A DNA stretch of 64,000 nucleotides from JACMRP01 sp047302465 (GTDB lineage Bacteria; Bdellovibrionota; Bdellovibrionia; Bdellovibrionales; Bdellovibrionaceae), in NCBI RefSeq assembly GCF_047302465.1, contig NZ_CP178621.1, forward strand, positions 62,001 through 126,000. Reading direction: 5' to 3'. The translations under genes and the position numbers were made by a program. The notes below the pieces were generated by a model, which had not been told where the DNA came from, searched no databases, and saw only the letters and a list, made by a program, of their open reading frames with translations. This document shows, in pieces, positions 54,500 through 62,871 of this stretch; positions within the stretch are counted from its first letter, which is position 1; every line of letters begins with the position of its first letter.

Positions 54500-55140
54500 C
54501 CGTTATCCTCCATCGGTATATACTCTTGCTCAGAGTTATTGCCTGCGATTTTATTAAACCGCTCATCAAGACCCATAATGGCCTTGTAGCGCTGTTCTTT
54601 GATTTGCTTACGACATTCCTCGGAGCTTGGCTCACGGATCATCAATCCAGTAAGAAAAGCTTTAAACCCACCTGCATTCGGGTCGGTGGATCCTAACAAA
54701 GGAATTTTCAGATCTAACATCTTAGCTTCAAAACTAAGACGGATTCCCACTTGAGGAACCCCTTTGACGCCATTTTCTTCTTTCGGATAGCGATCAGCGA
54801 AGTTTTTTCCGCTTTCGCCGGCCCCACGAATTTCTAAATTGCCGATTTCAAACCAGCCATTACTGAAAAGCGGGCGAAGAACTTTGTTTTTTTGTAGACT
54901 TGCAAATTTGTCTTTAGCGGCCTTTTCTTGGTCATCCTGCGTTTTGTGTGCAGCTGCATGAGCACGGCTGACTGAATAGGCAATGTATTGACCAACTTCA
55001 GCCATCGAAAGTGTAAATGCTAGGCAGAAAAAGACGACGCAAAGGCCAGAGGCAATGACGATAGAAAAAAGAAAATCCGCCGCAAGAAAGCCTTGCGAAC
55101 CTTTTAGCAGAACTGCTGGATTTCCTTTCCTTGAATTCAT
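54493..55140 (-). CDS. TadE/TadF-like minor pseudopilin
   Basis: 215 residues; SQG|FLAADFLFSIVIASGLCVVFF is a pilin-like signal with Asp at mature position 5. The mature domain is largely charged and contains one late Cys pair. Its role as a minor component of the Flp pilus comes from its position in the operon. Confidence 0.75.
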   Translation of the reverse strand: MNSRKGNPAVLLKGSQGFLAADFLFSIVIASGLCVVFFCLAFTLSMAEVGQYIAYSVSRAHAAAHKTQDDQEKAAKDKFASLQKNKVLRPLFSNGWFEIGNLEIRGAGESGKNFADRYPKEENGVKGVPQVGIRLSFEAKMLDLKIPLLGSTDPNAGGFKAFLTGLMIREPSSEECRKQIKEQRYKAIMGLDERFNKIAGNNSEQEYIPMEDNGC

Positions 55141-55147
55141 AGTCTTC

Positions 55148-55393
55148 CTATTTGGGGTCTAAACTTAGGCTTCGGCCGACCTGATTCGGATGCTTTTTTG
55201 CCGCCGCATCGGGGGCTTCCCAGCTTCCGCTTTCAATCATCCCAGCTACTCGCTCCCACGGTCCGGAAATAAAACTGCCAAGAACATTGCCATCTCTCAA
55301 AGTTCGAAGACCAAGAGAGAGCAAACCGAGGGATAAAACCATCAGCAAAACTGCTTCTACTACAAATTGGCCGCGATTATTTTTTAAATTCAT
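55148..55393 (-). CDS. Small Flp-type pseudopilin
   Basis: 81 residues; NNRG|QFVVEAVLLMVLSLGLLSLGL carries a canonical prepilin cleavage site and Glu at position 5. The remaining 45 residues are polar. Located between the leaderless Flp-like gene and the TadE-like genes. Confidence 0.8.
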   Translation of the reverse strand: MNLKNNRGQFVVEAVLLMVLSLGLLSLGLRTLRDGNVLGSFISGPWERVAGMIESGSWEAPDAAAKKHPNQVGRSLSLDPK

Positions 55394-55410
55394 ACTCGGC
55401 CTCCTTGAGA

Positions 55411-55599
55411 TTAGGGTTCAGCGTCCCAGGCATTTCTTTCGTTATTGGGTTTGAAGCCATCACCGGTGATCAATTGCTTTTCTACACGCAACGCTAATAC
55501 AGGGCCTGATTTTTTGAAGGCGTCTTTCGGCGCCTCCGCAAAATATTTCAGTCCTATAAAGAACACTGCGAATAGCAAAAGAATGTATTCAACGGTCAT
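55411..55599 (-). CDS. Flp-like pilin without a prepilin leader
   Basis: 62 residues beginning M-TVEYILLLFAVFF, which matches the mature Flp N-terminus (TEYILLL) without the G-Q-G leader. The reading frame upstream of the ATG is closed by the stop of the flp gene six codons earlier, so no leader can be encoded unless a frameshift occurs. A GAGGG lies before the ATG. It may be a pseudopilin inserted by another route, or a degraded second flp copy. Confidence 0.7.
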   Translation of the reverse strand: MTVEYILLLFAVFFIGLKYFAEAPKDAFKKSGPVLALRVEKQLITGDGFKPNNERNAWDAEP

Positions 55600-55617
55600 C
55601 GGACCCTCGCAACGGTA

Positions 55618-55806
55618 TTAGTTGCCGTTAAAGCCCTGAATACTTTGGTTCAATTCACCAAGTTTTCCGTCAACTGCGGTCTTGATTTTATCTTTGAACA
55701 ACACAACTAGGGCAACGACTACAACTAAGAGTAGGATATACTCAGTTGCTCCTTGGCCGGATTGGTTTTTGATCAGCTTTCTAGAAAAAGATTTGAACGA
55801 CTTCAT
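55618..55806 (-). CDS. flp: Flp-type prepilin (major pilin)
   Basis: 62 residues; NQSG|QGATEYILLLVVVVALVVLF is a textbook Flp motif (cleavage after G17, Glu5-Tyr6). The short size is typical. AAGGGGG precedes the ATG. First gene of the Flp/Tad operon; the leader peptide and the Glu residue mark it as the main pilus subunit. A prepilin peptidase gene is not present in the window. Confidence 0.95.
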   Translation of the reverse strand: MKSFKSFSRKLIKNQSGQGATEYILLLVVVVALVVLFKDKIKTAVDGKLGELNQSIQGFNGN

Positions 55807-55889
55807 AGTTGTTCCCCCTTAGTATGACTATCGGCTTATTTCGGGAATCTCTGAAGAGGGGCTTGATTTTTTTAAAAAATGAGTGAATT

Positions 55890-55904
55890 GTCTCAGTATG
55901 AGAC
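55890..55904. promoter_or_regulatory. Palindrome GTCTCA-N3-TGAGAC upstream of flp
   Basis: GTCTCAGTATGAGAC lies about 85 bp upstream of the flp start and is repeated, apart from the central base, at the hit end of the locus (46294-46308). A plausible operator. Confidence 0.45.
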
Positions 55905-56017
55905 GTTGGACTTGTTTACCGACCTAAGTCGCTTGTGTTTTGGACTTATTGACGGGAAAATTTTGCCCACTTAAAGTAAGTTAAACAATTGATTGGACCA
56001 GAGGAGAAAGAAAAGAA

Positions 56018-56092
56018 ATGCCCAAGCAGCTCGTTGTGCTTTACGTAGTTTGTGTCGTTGCTCTGTTTTTGGTAAACGTCGCCGTTAGTTAA
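56018..56092 (+). CDS. Possible 24-residue membrane peptide
   Basis: MPKQLVVLYVVCVVALFLV is a single short hydrophobic helix with little else. GAGGAG lies 11 nt before the ATG. It is the only coding candidate in the 295 bp between flp and hpt, a stretch that also holds the palindrome at 55890. It may be a small membrane regulator, but chance cannot be excluded. Confidence 0.4.
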   Translation: MPKQLVVLYVVCVVALFLVNVAVS

Positions 56093-56101
56093 TAGACCGT
56101 C

Positions 56102-56620
56102 TTAGTTCTTAAGATGGTAAATATCTGGGTAGTTACGACCCAGTTCTTCAGAGTCCATTCCATAACCCACTACATATCTGTCATCGATAGTTTTTCCGAT
56201 GTAATCTGCGCGGATTGGAAGTTCGCGACGTGCTGGTTTATCTAGCAAGGTCACGATTTTCAATGAAGCTGGTGCCGATGCGAACAAACGGTTGCGAAGG
56301 AAGCTAAGTGTACGGCCTGTATCGATGATCTCTTCAACGATGATCACGTGTTTTCCGGCAATATTCACCGAGATGTCCTTAACGATCTTAATCGCGCCAC
56401 CTTTTTCAACCGCGGTGACATAGACGAAGTCCACTTGTTGTGGAAGGTCGATTTGTCTCATCAAATCTGCGGTGAAGTGAACGGATCCACGCAAAGGACA
56501 AACAAAGACAATCTCTTTTCCTTCGTAATCGTACTCGATTTGCTTAGCTATTTGCCCAACAAGTTCGTTGATTTCTTCGCGGGTTAGGAAAGGAACCATT
56601 TCGTCTTTAATTTGTCGCAT
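56102..56620 (-). CDS. hpt: Hypoxanthine phosphoribosyltransferase
   Basis: 172 residues. Converts hypoxanthine/guanine and PRPP to IMP/GMP. The PRPP-binding motif IIVEEIIDTGRTL, FVCPLRGSVHFTADLMR and DYIGKTIDDRYVVGYGMD are all typical. Its substrates connect to the guanine deaminase at 17870, although the two lie far apart. It follows a TPR gene by 11 bp. Confidence 0.92.
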   Translation of the reverse strand: MRQIKDEMVPFLTREEINELVGQIAKQIEYDYEGKEIVFVCPLRGSVHFTADLMRQIDLPQQVDFVYVTAVEKGGAIKIVKDISVNIAGKHVIIVEEIIDTGRTLSFLRNRLFASAPASLKIVTLLDKPARRELPIRADYIGKTIDDRYVVGYGMDSEELGRNYPDIYHLKN

Positions 56621-56631
56621 GTTGTATGCCT

Positions 56632-57354
56632 CTACAGTTCAATGGATGTAATGCCAGCTGCTTGGGCCATCTTAAGATAGCGTAAAGCCTCAGGGTGTTG
56701 TGGATCGCGCATCAGGATATTCTCCCACTGCTCCGTCGCCTCAGCAATATTGTTTGAGTTGTAATAAATAACTCCGAGCTTTAGGCGGGCTGGAATAAAG
56801 TGTGGATACTCACGAATTAAGGCGCGAAGATCTTTGACCGCGCGTTCAGTTTGTCCCAATTGGACATAGACCTCGGCAATACGCATAGTGATTTCAGATT
56901 TGCGTGTGGACAACTTTTGAGCTTTCAGAAGTTGCTCCAAAGCCTCGTTGAATCTTTTGTATTGGAAATACAGGTCTGCCAACTCTTCATGTTTAGAAGA
57001 CAGCTTTTCATCGATGAAAGGATCGTTTTTGCCAGTCTTTTTCTCGAGCTGCGTTTGCGCTTCGACAAAGACTTGCTTGCCCTCTTCGTATTTTCCAAGG
57101 TCGTTCAAAATGATTGAAAGACCAACGCTGGCATCCGTGTAAGTAGGATCAATCTCCAAAGCACGTTTGAAAGTCTTAATCGCTTTGCTGAACTGACCTT
57201 TGTCATAATAAATGGTCGCCAGCATCTGGTAAACTTCCGGATTGCGGGTGTTCTGCAAAAGCATTTGGCTCAAAATCGGTTCGGCCATTTTGTAATTGCC
57301 GTCGATGAAATACTCGCGAGCTTCAGAAAGCATATCGTCATTCAAAGATTTCAT
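56632..57354 (-). CDS. TPR-repeat protein
   Basis: 240 residues with four or five TPR units (for example YDKGQFSKAIKTFKRALEIDPTYTDASVGL and GQTERAVKDLRALIREYPHFIPARLKLG). No signal peptide, so it is probably cytoplasmic. It overlaps bamD by 4 bp (ATGA), so it may accompany outer-membrane assembly or the Tad system (TadD-like). Function not assigned. Confidence 0.85.
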   Translation of the reverse strand: MKSLNDDMLSEAREYFIDGNYKMAEPILSQMLLQNTRNPEVYQMLATIYYDKGQFSKAIKTFKRALEIDPTYTDASVGLSIILNDLGKYEEGKQVFVEAQTQLEKKTGKNDPFIDEKLSSKHEELADLYFQYKRFNEALEQLLKAQKLSTRKSEITMRIAEVYVQLGQTERAVKDLRALIREYPHFIPARLKLGVIYYNSNNIAEATEQWENILMRDPQHPEALRYLKMAQAAGITSIEL

Positions 57355-58091
57355 AGCTTCACTTCCTTTTGCGCGCGCTGAGCTTCCGAAGATTGCGGGA
57401 ATTTAGCCATCAATTCTTTTAAGTATTTTTGAGCCTTGAAAGAATCCCCGATTTTATTCGCGGACATCGTCGCGCCATACAAGGCTTTCTCGTCGAATCC
57501 AAGTGTTGGATAAGTAGAAATCAAAGTTTCATAGCGCGAAAGAGCACTGTCATACATTTCGCGTTTGAAATAAAATGCGGCAATGTATTCTTCTTTACCT
57601 GCAAGCATCTTCAAAGTTTCGGTGCGTTTTTCGCCAGCCTCTTTTGTGTACTGAGAAGTTGGGAAGCGCTTAATGAACTCATCAAAACTTGAAATCACAT
57701 CCTGGGCTACGGTCAAATCGCGATCCAAGGTGGATGGCAATTGGTTGTAGTAGCTCATGCCAACACGGAACATGACGTAATCGACTTGCGGATGTTTGGG
57801 GTGAAGTTCACGGAAAGCTTGGTAGCTAACCTGAGCTTCTGGGTAAGACTCTTGTTTGAAGTAAACATCAGCAATCGCAAGTTCAGATTTTGTTGCGAAG
57901 TTGCTGTACGGAAATTTATTTTTTACTTCAGTGTAACGACGAAGAGCTTCTTCATAACGTTCGTCTTTATCAAACTCTTCAGCCAACGCAAAAGCACCCT
58001 CAGGAGTGTCGCTTTTTTTGTCCATGGAAGAGCACGCAATGAGACCTGAAAAAACTAATAAAAGTGGAAGAAATTTGAGCCTTTGCATCAT
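57351..58091 (-). CDS. bamD: Outer-membrane assembly lipoprotein BamD
   Basis: 246 residues. Lipobox GLIA|C with Cys20, then TPR-like helical pairs beginning GAFALAEEFDKDERYEEALRRYTEVKNKFPYSNF and LYGATMSANKIGD. BamD anchors in the outer membrane and helps BamA fold barrel proteins, such as the candidates in this window. Its start is ATGATG. Confidence 0.87.
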   Translation of the reverse strand: MMQRLKFLPLLLVFSGLIACSSMDKKSDTPEGAFALAEEFDKDERYEEALRRYTEVKNKFPYSNFATKSELAIADVYFKQESYPEAQVSYQAFRELHPKHPQVDYVMFRVGMSYYNQLPSTLDRDLTVAQDVISSFDEFIKRFPTSQYTKEAGEKRTETLKMLAGKEEYIAAFYFKREMYDSALSRYETLISTYPTLGFDEKALYGATMSANKIGDSFKAQKYLKELMAKFPQSSEAQRAQKEVKL

Positions 58092-58107
58092 AGGCCCTTG
58101 AGTCTAA

Positions 58108-58119
58108 TAAGGGCCCTTA
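58108..58119. repeat. Perfect 12 bp palindrome upstream of bamD
   Basis: TAAGGGCCCTTA, framed by two AGTCTA copies. It lies in the 34 bp between the TPR-SH3 gene and bamD. Possible operator; weak evidence. Confidence 0.35.
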
Positions 58120-58125
58120 GTCTAG

Positions 58126-59052
58126 TCAAAAGGCATTTTTGCCAGAAGTGCTCATCAGGCTGTCTTTTTTGACCCAACCGGTAAGTCCCCCGGGATAGCT
58201 GACCTGAATCCAGTCATTTGCAGCGTTTCTGACAATCACCTCAAAACCCTCGTAGAGGTCAAACAGGCCACTTTGGCCCTCTCCCGGAGCAGTTAGGGCG
58301 CTAACTTTTCCAGCAATAACGGTCGCGCGCGGGATGCTGAGGTCATAAATTTTCAAAAGAGTGAAGGAAATCGAAAGAGCCAAGCCGATCGAAAGCAACA
58401 AACCGATGACCGGAGTGCTCGGTGGAGCTGTTTCTGCTTCGAAAGCTTTGCGACGGCGTCCCAAATATTGCAGCCACAAAAAGCCGCTTGAGAATAACAA
58501 AAGAGTACTCAGTAAGTGAAAACCGTTCAGAGAAACAGCGTTCAAAATGCTAGAACGCAAACGCTCATAGGTTTCGATTTGATGAGGAATTTCTTTTACT
58601 TCTAATTGCGATAAAACGAATGTCAGTGCGGCCTCTGCGACACTTTGCGAAGGGTCCACAAAGAGCGCGCGTCGAAACATGGCAATCGACAGGCCCTTCT
58701 TTTGAGTTTGAAAGTAACTAAGGCCCAAATCCGTCATAACGGTGGAGCTCTCAGGATGTAAGTCTAGGGCTTTTTCAAAGTTAAAAATGGCGTCTTCAAA
58801 CTTCTTTTCCTGATAGTTTTTCGTGCCGCGGCTGAAATACTCCTCAAAACTAAGTTTGTCGTTATTAGCAGGTTTAACCTCTGGGCTTTGGTCTTGCAAA
58901 GAGGGAACGGTTTTGCTTTCGGCAGCCTTTGAATCTTCGGAGGATTGCGTTGTTGTCGGCGCTCCAGATGCGTGCGTCGTCGCTGGTGTTTCCGCGTGAA
59001 CAGATGGTATGAAAGCCAAGAATGCGAATATGAGTTTTAATAACGAAGACAT
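58126..59052 (-). CDS. TPR-SH3 membrane protein (BatE-like)
   Basis: 308 residues. Signal peptide about 1-20, a polar region, TPR units at about 70-150, two membrane helices (about 168-190 and 212-236), and a C-terminal SH3b-like domain (ending LTGWVKKDSLM). Such TPR-SH3 proteins accompany BatA/B-type or peptidoglycan-linked systems; no partner is seen here. It is the first gene of a minus-strand run leading to bamD. Confidence 0.8.
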   Translation of the reverse strand: MSSLLKLIFAFLAFIPSVHAETPATTHASGAPTTTQSSEDSKAAESKTVPSLQDQSPEVKPANNDKLSFEEYFSRGTKNYQEKKFEDAIFNFEKALDLHPESSTVMTDLGLSYFQTQKKGLSIAMFRRALFVDPSQSVAEAALTFVLSQLEVKEIPHQIETYERLRSSILNAVSLNGFHLLSTLLLFSSGFLWLQYLGRRRKAFEAETAPPSTPVIGLLLSIGLALSISFTLLKIYDLSIPRATVIAGKVSALTAPGEGQSGLFDLYEGFEVIVRNAANDWIQVSYPGGLTGWVKKDSLMSTSGKNAF

Positions 59053-59110
59053 GGTTTGGAAATTGTACTAAACTGCAAAAATCAGTCAATTACCAATGGA
59101 AGGTTATAAA

Positions 59111-60487
59111 ATGAATTCTCTGATTGGCCAGCAAATTGATCAGTCCACTAAAGTCCAAAATTTAATTAAAGAACTTGTTCAGGAAGTCACAAACCTGAAT
59201 TCCCAAGTAAAAACAGTGCAAGCCCCACAACCAAACTTTGTCGATGCGGGGAAAACTTGGGTTGATAGAGCAGGACAATTCCGCGGTCGTCCGTTGCACT
59301 ATCCTTATGTCGGGACCGGCGCAGGTCGTGGTCCTTTCGTAGAACTTGAAGATGGCAGTATCAAATTAGATCTAATCAACGGTATCGGCATTCATTTGAT
59401 GGGCCATGGAAATCCACGCATTATGCAAGCGGCAGTTCGCGGCGCACTTTCTGACATCGTAACGCAAGGGAATTTGCAACCAAACAAAGAATATCAGCAG
59501 TTCACAGAAAAACTTGTGAAGCTTGCTGGCAAAAATAGCCGTTTGAAGTACGCGTGGCTTTCTACTTGCGGAACAATGGCAAATGAAAATGCTTTAAAGA
59601 TTTCTCGTCAGAAAAACAGCCCGGCTCGTTTTGTAATGAGCTTCGCAAATGCTTTTGCGGGTCGTTCCACAATGATGGCAGAGGTTACTGACAATCCTGC
59701 GTATAAAGTGGGTCTGCCGACTTACAATGAAGTTTTGCGCGTTCCTTTCTTTGATAAACGCGACCCAAAAAGCGGCGAAAAAGCTTTGAATGCTATCAAA
59801 GACCATGTTGCGAAGAACGAGAAAAATATCTCTGCGTTTGCTTTTGAGCCGATGCTTGGCGAGGGCGGCTATCAAGCAGCTCCGCGGGAGTTCTTTGTTC
59901 CAATGCTTGAATTCTGTAAAGAAAAAGGCATCGCGATTTGGGCGGATGAAGTGCAAACGTTCACTCGCACAGGTGAACTTTTTGCTTTTGAAACCTTGGG
60001 CCTTGGCCAATACATCGACATCTGCACGCTTGCAAAAACAGCTCAGGTGGGCGCGACTCTTTACACAGAAGAATACAATCCAAAACCAGGTTTGATCGCG
60101 GGAACGTTCTCGGGATCTTCGACTTCACTCAGTGTTGGTTTGGAAATCCTTGAAATGCTTCAAGAAGGTTTCTTGGGTCCTAACGGCCGCATTATGCAAA
60201 TCCACAAGCGTTTCATGTCAAAGTTAAACGAACTGAATGAAACAACTTGTAAGGGAAAAGTTCAGGATGCAGGCGGTATGGGTTTGATGATCGCTTTCAC
60301 TCCGTTTGATGGTAAAAAAGAACAAGTGGATGCTTTGACCAAAAAACTTTTCAATAACGGTTTGGTCGGTTTCACTTGCGGTAAAGATCCTGTACGCGTT
60401 CGTTTTTTGGTGCCTGCAATTATTCAGGACGAAGAAATCGATTTGGCGATCAAGATTGTCGAGAAAACAATTCTTGAAGGGGTGTAA
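59111..60487 (+). CDS. Class III PLP-dependent aminotransferase
   Basis: About 458 residues; ATG 59111 has GGAAGG at good spacing, so the upstream in-frame ATG 59096 is less likely. Visible: the N-terminal WVDRAGQF, the substrate-entry region GTGAGRGPFVELEDG, WADEVQTFTRTGELFAF and the PLP lysine near 309 (TLAKTAQVG). It is longer than the roughly 400-residue AstC, and its closest relatives may be lysine or ornithine-type omega-aminotransferases. In context it would transaminate N-succinylornithine or a similar omega-amino compound in the arginine succinyltransferase pathway (inference). First gene of the operon. Confidence 0.88.
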   Translation: MNSLIGQQIDQSTKVQNLIKELVQEVTNLNSQVKTVQAPQPNFVDAGKTWVDRAGQFRGRPLHYPYVGTGAGRGPFVELEDGSIKLDLINGIGIHLMGHGNPRIMQAAVRGALSDIVTQGNLQPNKEYQQFTEKLVKLAGKNSRLKYAWLSTCGTMANENALKISRQKNSPARFVMSFANAFAGRSTMMAEVTDNPAYKVGLPTYNEVLRVPFFDKRDPKSGEKALNAIKDHVAKNEKNISAFAFEPMLGEGGYQAAPREFFVPMLEFCKEKGIAIWADEVQTFTRTGELFAFETLGLGQYIDICTLAKTAQVGATLYTEEYNPKPGLIAGTFSGSSTSLSVGLEILEMLQEGFLGPNGRIMQIHKRFMSKLNELNETTCKGKVQDAGGMGLMIAFTPFDGKKEQVDALTKKLFNNGLVGFTCGKDPVRVRFLVPAIIQDEEIDLAIKIVEKTILEGV

Positions 60488-61834
60488 TTGGATTTTATCG
60501 AAGCTTGCCGGAAATTCATCTCGATCGACAGCACACCCACTCACGGCAACAAAGAAGTTGCAGAGTATGCGGCTAAGCTCTGTCAAGAGCGCGGTCTGCA
60601 TGTAGAGGTTCAGAAAGACTTCATCGGCGATATCGAGCATGTGAACGTGATTGCGCGACCTCAAGCAGAACGGCCTTCTATCGAGTTCTTGATGCAAACG
60701 CATTTAGACACGGTAGAGCCGGGACCCTTTCCGCTTTGGACATTTACAGAGTGCAATCCGTTTGATGCGACCATTATTGACGGTAAAATTTATGGACTTG
60801 GCGCTGCCGACGTAAAATTAGATTTTTTGTGTAAGCTCGAAGCGCTTGCTTCATTCGAAGGTCCACGCAACTGGAAGCTTCCACCGGTTTTGGTGGGAAC
60901 TTATGGCGAAGAGCTTGGAATGCAAGGCGCACTCAGATTGATTCGAAAAAATAAAATCGCTGCAAAGATGGCTTTGATTGGCGAGCCTAGCGATTTGAAA
61001 ATGATAAGCGCAGCAAAAGGTTATGCTTCTGTCGAAGTGCGAATCCCGTTCTCGCCAGAAGAAATTGCTTATCGCCAAGAACATAACCTAAAAGAAAGTA
61101 CATCGACGCAAAGTAAGCTTTTCATCGGAAAAGCCGCGCATTCTTCAACTCCTCATTTGGGGGAAAGCGCGATTGCAAAGATGCTCGAATACCTTCAGCA
61201 GCTGCCGGATTCGGTCGCGTTGATGGAAATTGACGGTGGCGTGAATCATAATTCGGTTCCTAGTCACGCACTTTTGGAAATCGATATCGTTCCGAACTCT
61301 TCAAGACCGATTGTTTCCAAAGTCGTCAAAGTTTATGAGGCGGCGAAAAGCTTAGAAAAAGAATTCGCCAAATTTGTTGATAAAGATTTTTTTCCGTCTG
61401 AGCCCACTTTGAACATTGGCTTGATCAGAACTTACGAAGATCACGTGCTTATTGCCGGGTCTTGCCGTATTCCTCCGATCATTTCCAATGAAACGTATGA
61501 ATCTTGGATGGAATATTTAAGAAAAGTCTGCGAAGAAAACGGGTCTCAGTTCCGAGTGACAGATTACAAGAAGCCTTTCCGTACAAACGAAACTTCTATT
61601 TTGGTGAAAGGCTGTCGCGACGAACTCAGAGCAATGGGTTTGTCGGAAGAACTTACCACGCAGCCTTCCACGAACGAGGCAAGCATCTTTTCCAGAACTG
61701 GAATAGATTGCTTGTGTTTCGGACCGGGGAAGCGTGAAGGGAATGTTCACACACCTTCAGAGCATGTGGCCGTTGAAGACCTCCACAAGGCCGTAGAGTT
61801 TTACAAACGTGTGATTGAAAGGTTTTGTTTATGA
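60488..61834 (+). CDS. M20-family metallo-hydrolase (deacylase type)
   Basis: 448 residues, starting at TTG 60488 (AAGGGG upstream; immediately follows the aminotransferase stop). Zinc ligands and catalytic residues typical of ArgE/DapE are visible: H in QTHLDTV, D in GAADVKLD, EE in GTYGEELGM, E in IGEPSD, and a C-terminal NVHTPSEHV. Members cleave N-acyl groups such as N-acetylornithine or N-succinyl-diaminopimelate. It sits between the aminotransferase and AstA, where the M14-type desuccinylase AstE would be expected, so it may remove the succinyl group in this organism (inference). Confidence 0.88.
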   Translation: MDFIEACRKFISIDSTPTHGNKEVAEYAAKLCQERGLHVEVQKDFIGDIEHVNVIARPQAERPSIEFLMQTHLDTVEPGPFPLWTFTECNPFDATIIDGKIYGLGAADVKLDFLCKLEALASFEGPRNWKLPPVLVGTYGEELGMQGALRLIRKNKIAAKMALIGEPSDLKMISAAKGYASVEVRIPFSPEEIAYRQEHNLKESTSTQSKLFIGKAAHSSTPHLGESAIAKMLEYLQQLPDSVALMEIDGGVNHNSVPSHALLEIDIVPNSSRPIVSKVVKVYEAAKSLEKEFAKFVDKDFFPSEPTLNIGLIRTYEDHVLIAGSCRIPPIISNETYESWMEYLRKVCEENGSQFRVTDYKKPFRTNETSILVKGCRDELRAMGLSEELTTQPSTNEASIFSRTGIDCLCFGPGKREGNVHTPSEHVAVEDLHKAVEFYKRVIERFCL

Positions 61835-62868
61835 GTTTTGTGGTCAGAGCTGTCCGTCACGAGGACTTGGCTCAGCTAGTGGATCTAGCCAAACAGTTTT
61901 CACTCTTGAATCTGCCCGGGGATCGTAAAGTTCTCAGCCAAAAGATTGACCGTAGCGAACAATCTTTTGCCGGAAAACTTCCGAAGGACCAGGCAGAGTA
62001 TCTTTTTGTGCTCGAAGACATCGAAGAAAAGACGATCGTCGGCAGCTCATTAGTAATTGCAAAGCATGGCTCTGAAGATGTTCCACATTGTTTCTTTAAA
62101 ATTTTAAAGCGCGATATGTTCAGCCAAGATTTGGGAGTGGGCTTCATTCACCAAGTTCTACGTTTTCAATTGGATACTGACGGACCGACCGAGATCGGTG
62201 GTCTTTTGGTGGATAAAACATATCGCCGTCGGCCTGAAAAACTTGGTAAACAAATCAGTCTTGCAAGATTCCTTTATATGGCTCTTCATCCCGATCGATT
62301 TGAAGGCCGCGTTCTTTGCGAACTGACTCCGCCACTCACCGATGAAGGACGTAGCGAGTTCTGGGAAGCTTTGGGCCGTCGATTCACGGGTCTTCCTTAT
62401 CAGGAAGCAGATCTTCTAAGCCAAAGCCATAAAGAGTTCATCGAAAGTTTGTTTCCAAAAGATGATATTTATTTAGGGCTTCTAGATGGCAAAGCACGTT
62501 TGGTGTTGGGCCGTGTTGGTGAAGCAACTAAACCTGCTCAGCACTTGCTTGAAAGTATTGGTTTTGAATATCTTGAGGAAGTGGATCCTTTTGATGGAGG
62601 ACCTCACTACGGCGCAAACACAGAAGATATTTTGCCAATTAAATTAGGACGCCGGGTAAAGTTGGCAGATTTTAAGGATGCGACTTACAAAGAACAAGGT
62701 ATGATCGGTACAGGCGGAGAAATTTTCCGTGCTGCTTTGGCCTCTTATGATTTACGTGGTGACGAAGTAGCAATCCCTAAAAAAATCCGCGAGTCTCTCG
62801 AGGTTGAGATTGGGGATGAAGTATTTATTTCTCCGTTTAGCTATTCGAAAAGAAAGGAACAGACCTAA
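61831..62868 (+). CDS. astA: Arginine N-succinyltransferase
   Basis: 345 residues. First step of the AST pathway: succinyl-CoA plus arginine gives N2-succinylarginine. Family segments: FVVRAVRHEDLAQLVDLA, GLLVDKTYRRRPEKLGKQISLARF, ELTPPLTDEG and PFDGGPHYGANTEDI. ATG 61831 overlaps the M20 stop codon (ATGA), while a TTG two codons earlier is unlikely. Essential to the view that this operon degrades arginine. Confidence 0.93.
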   Translation: MSFVVRAVRHEDLAQLVDLAKQFSLLNLPGDRKVLSQKIDRSEQSFAGKLPKDQAEYLFVLEDIEEKTIVGSSLVIAKHGSEDVPHCFFKILKRDMFSQDLGVGFIHQVLRFQLDTDGPTEIGGLLVDKTYRRRPEKLGKQISLARFLYMALHPDRFEGRVLCELTPPLTDEGRSEFWEALGRRFTGLPYQEADLLSQSHKEFIESLFPKDDIYLGLLDGKARLVLGRVGEATKPAQHLLESIGFEYLEEVDPFDGGPHYGANTEDILPIKLGRRVKLADFKDATYKEQGMIGTGGEIFRAALASYDLRGDEVAIPKKIRESLEVEIGDEVFISPFSYSKRKEQT

Positions 62869-62871
62869 GAT

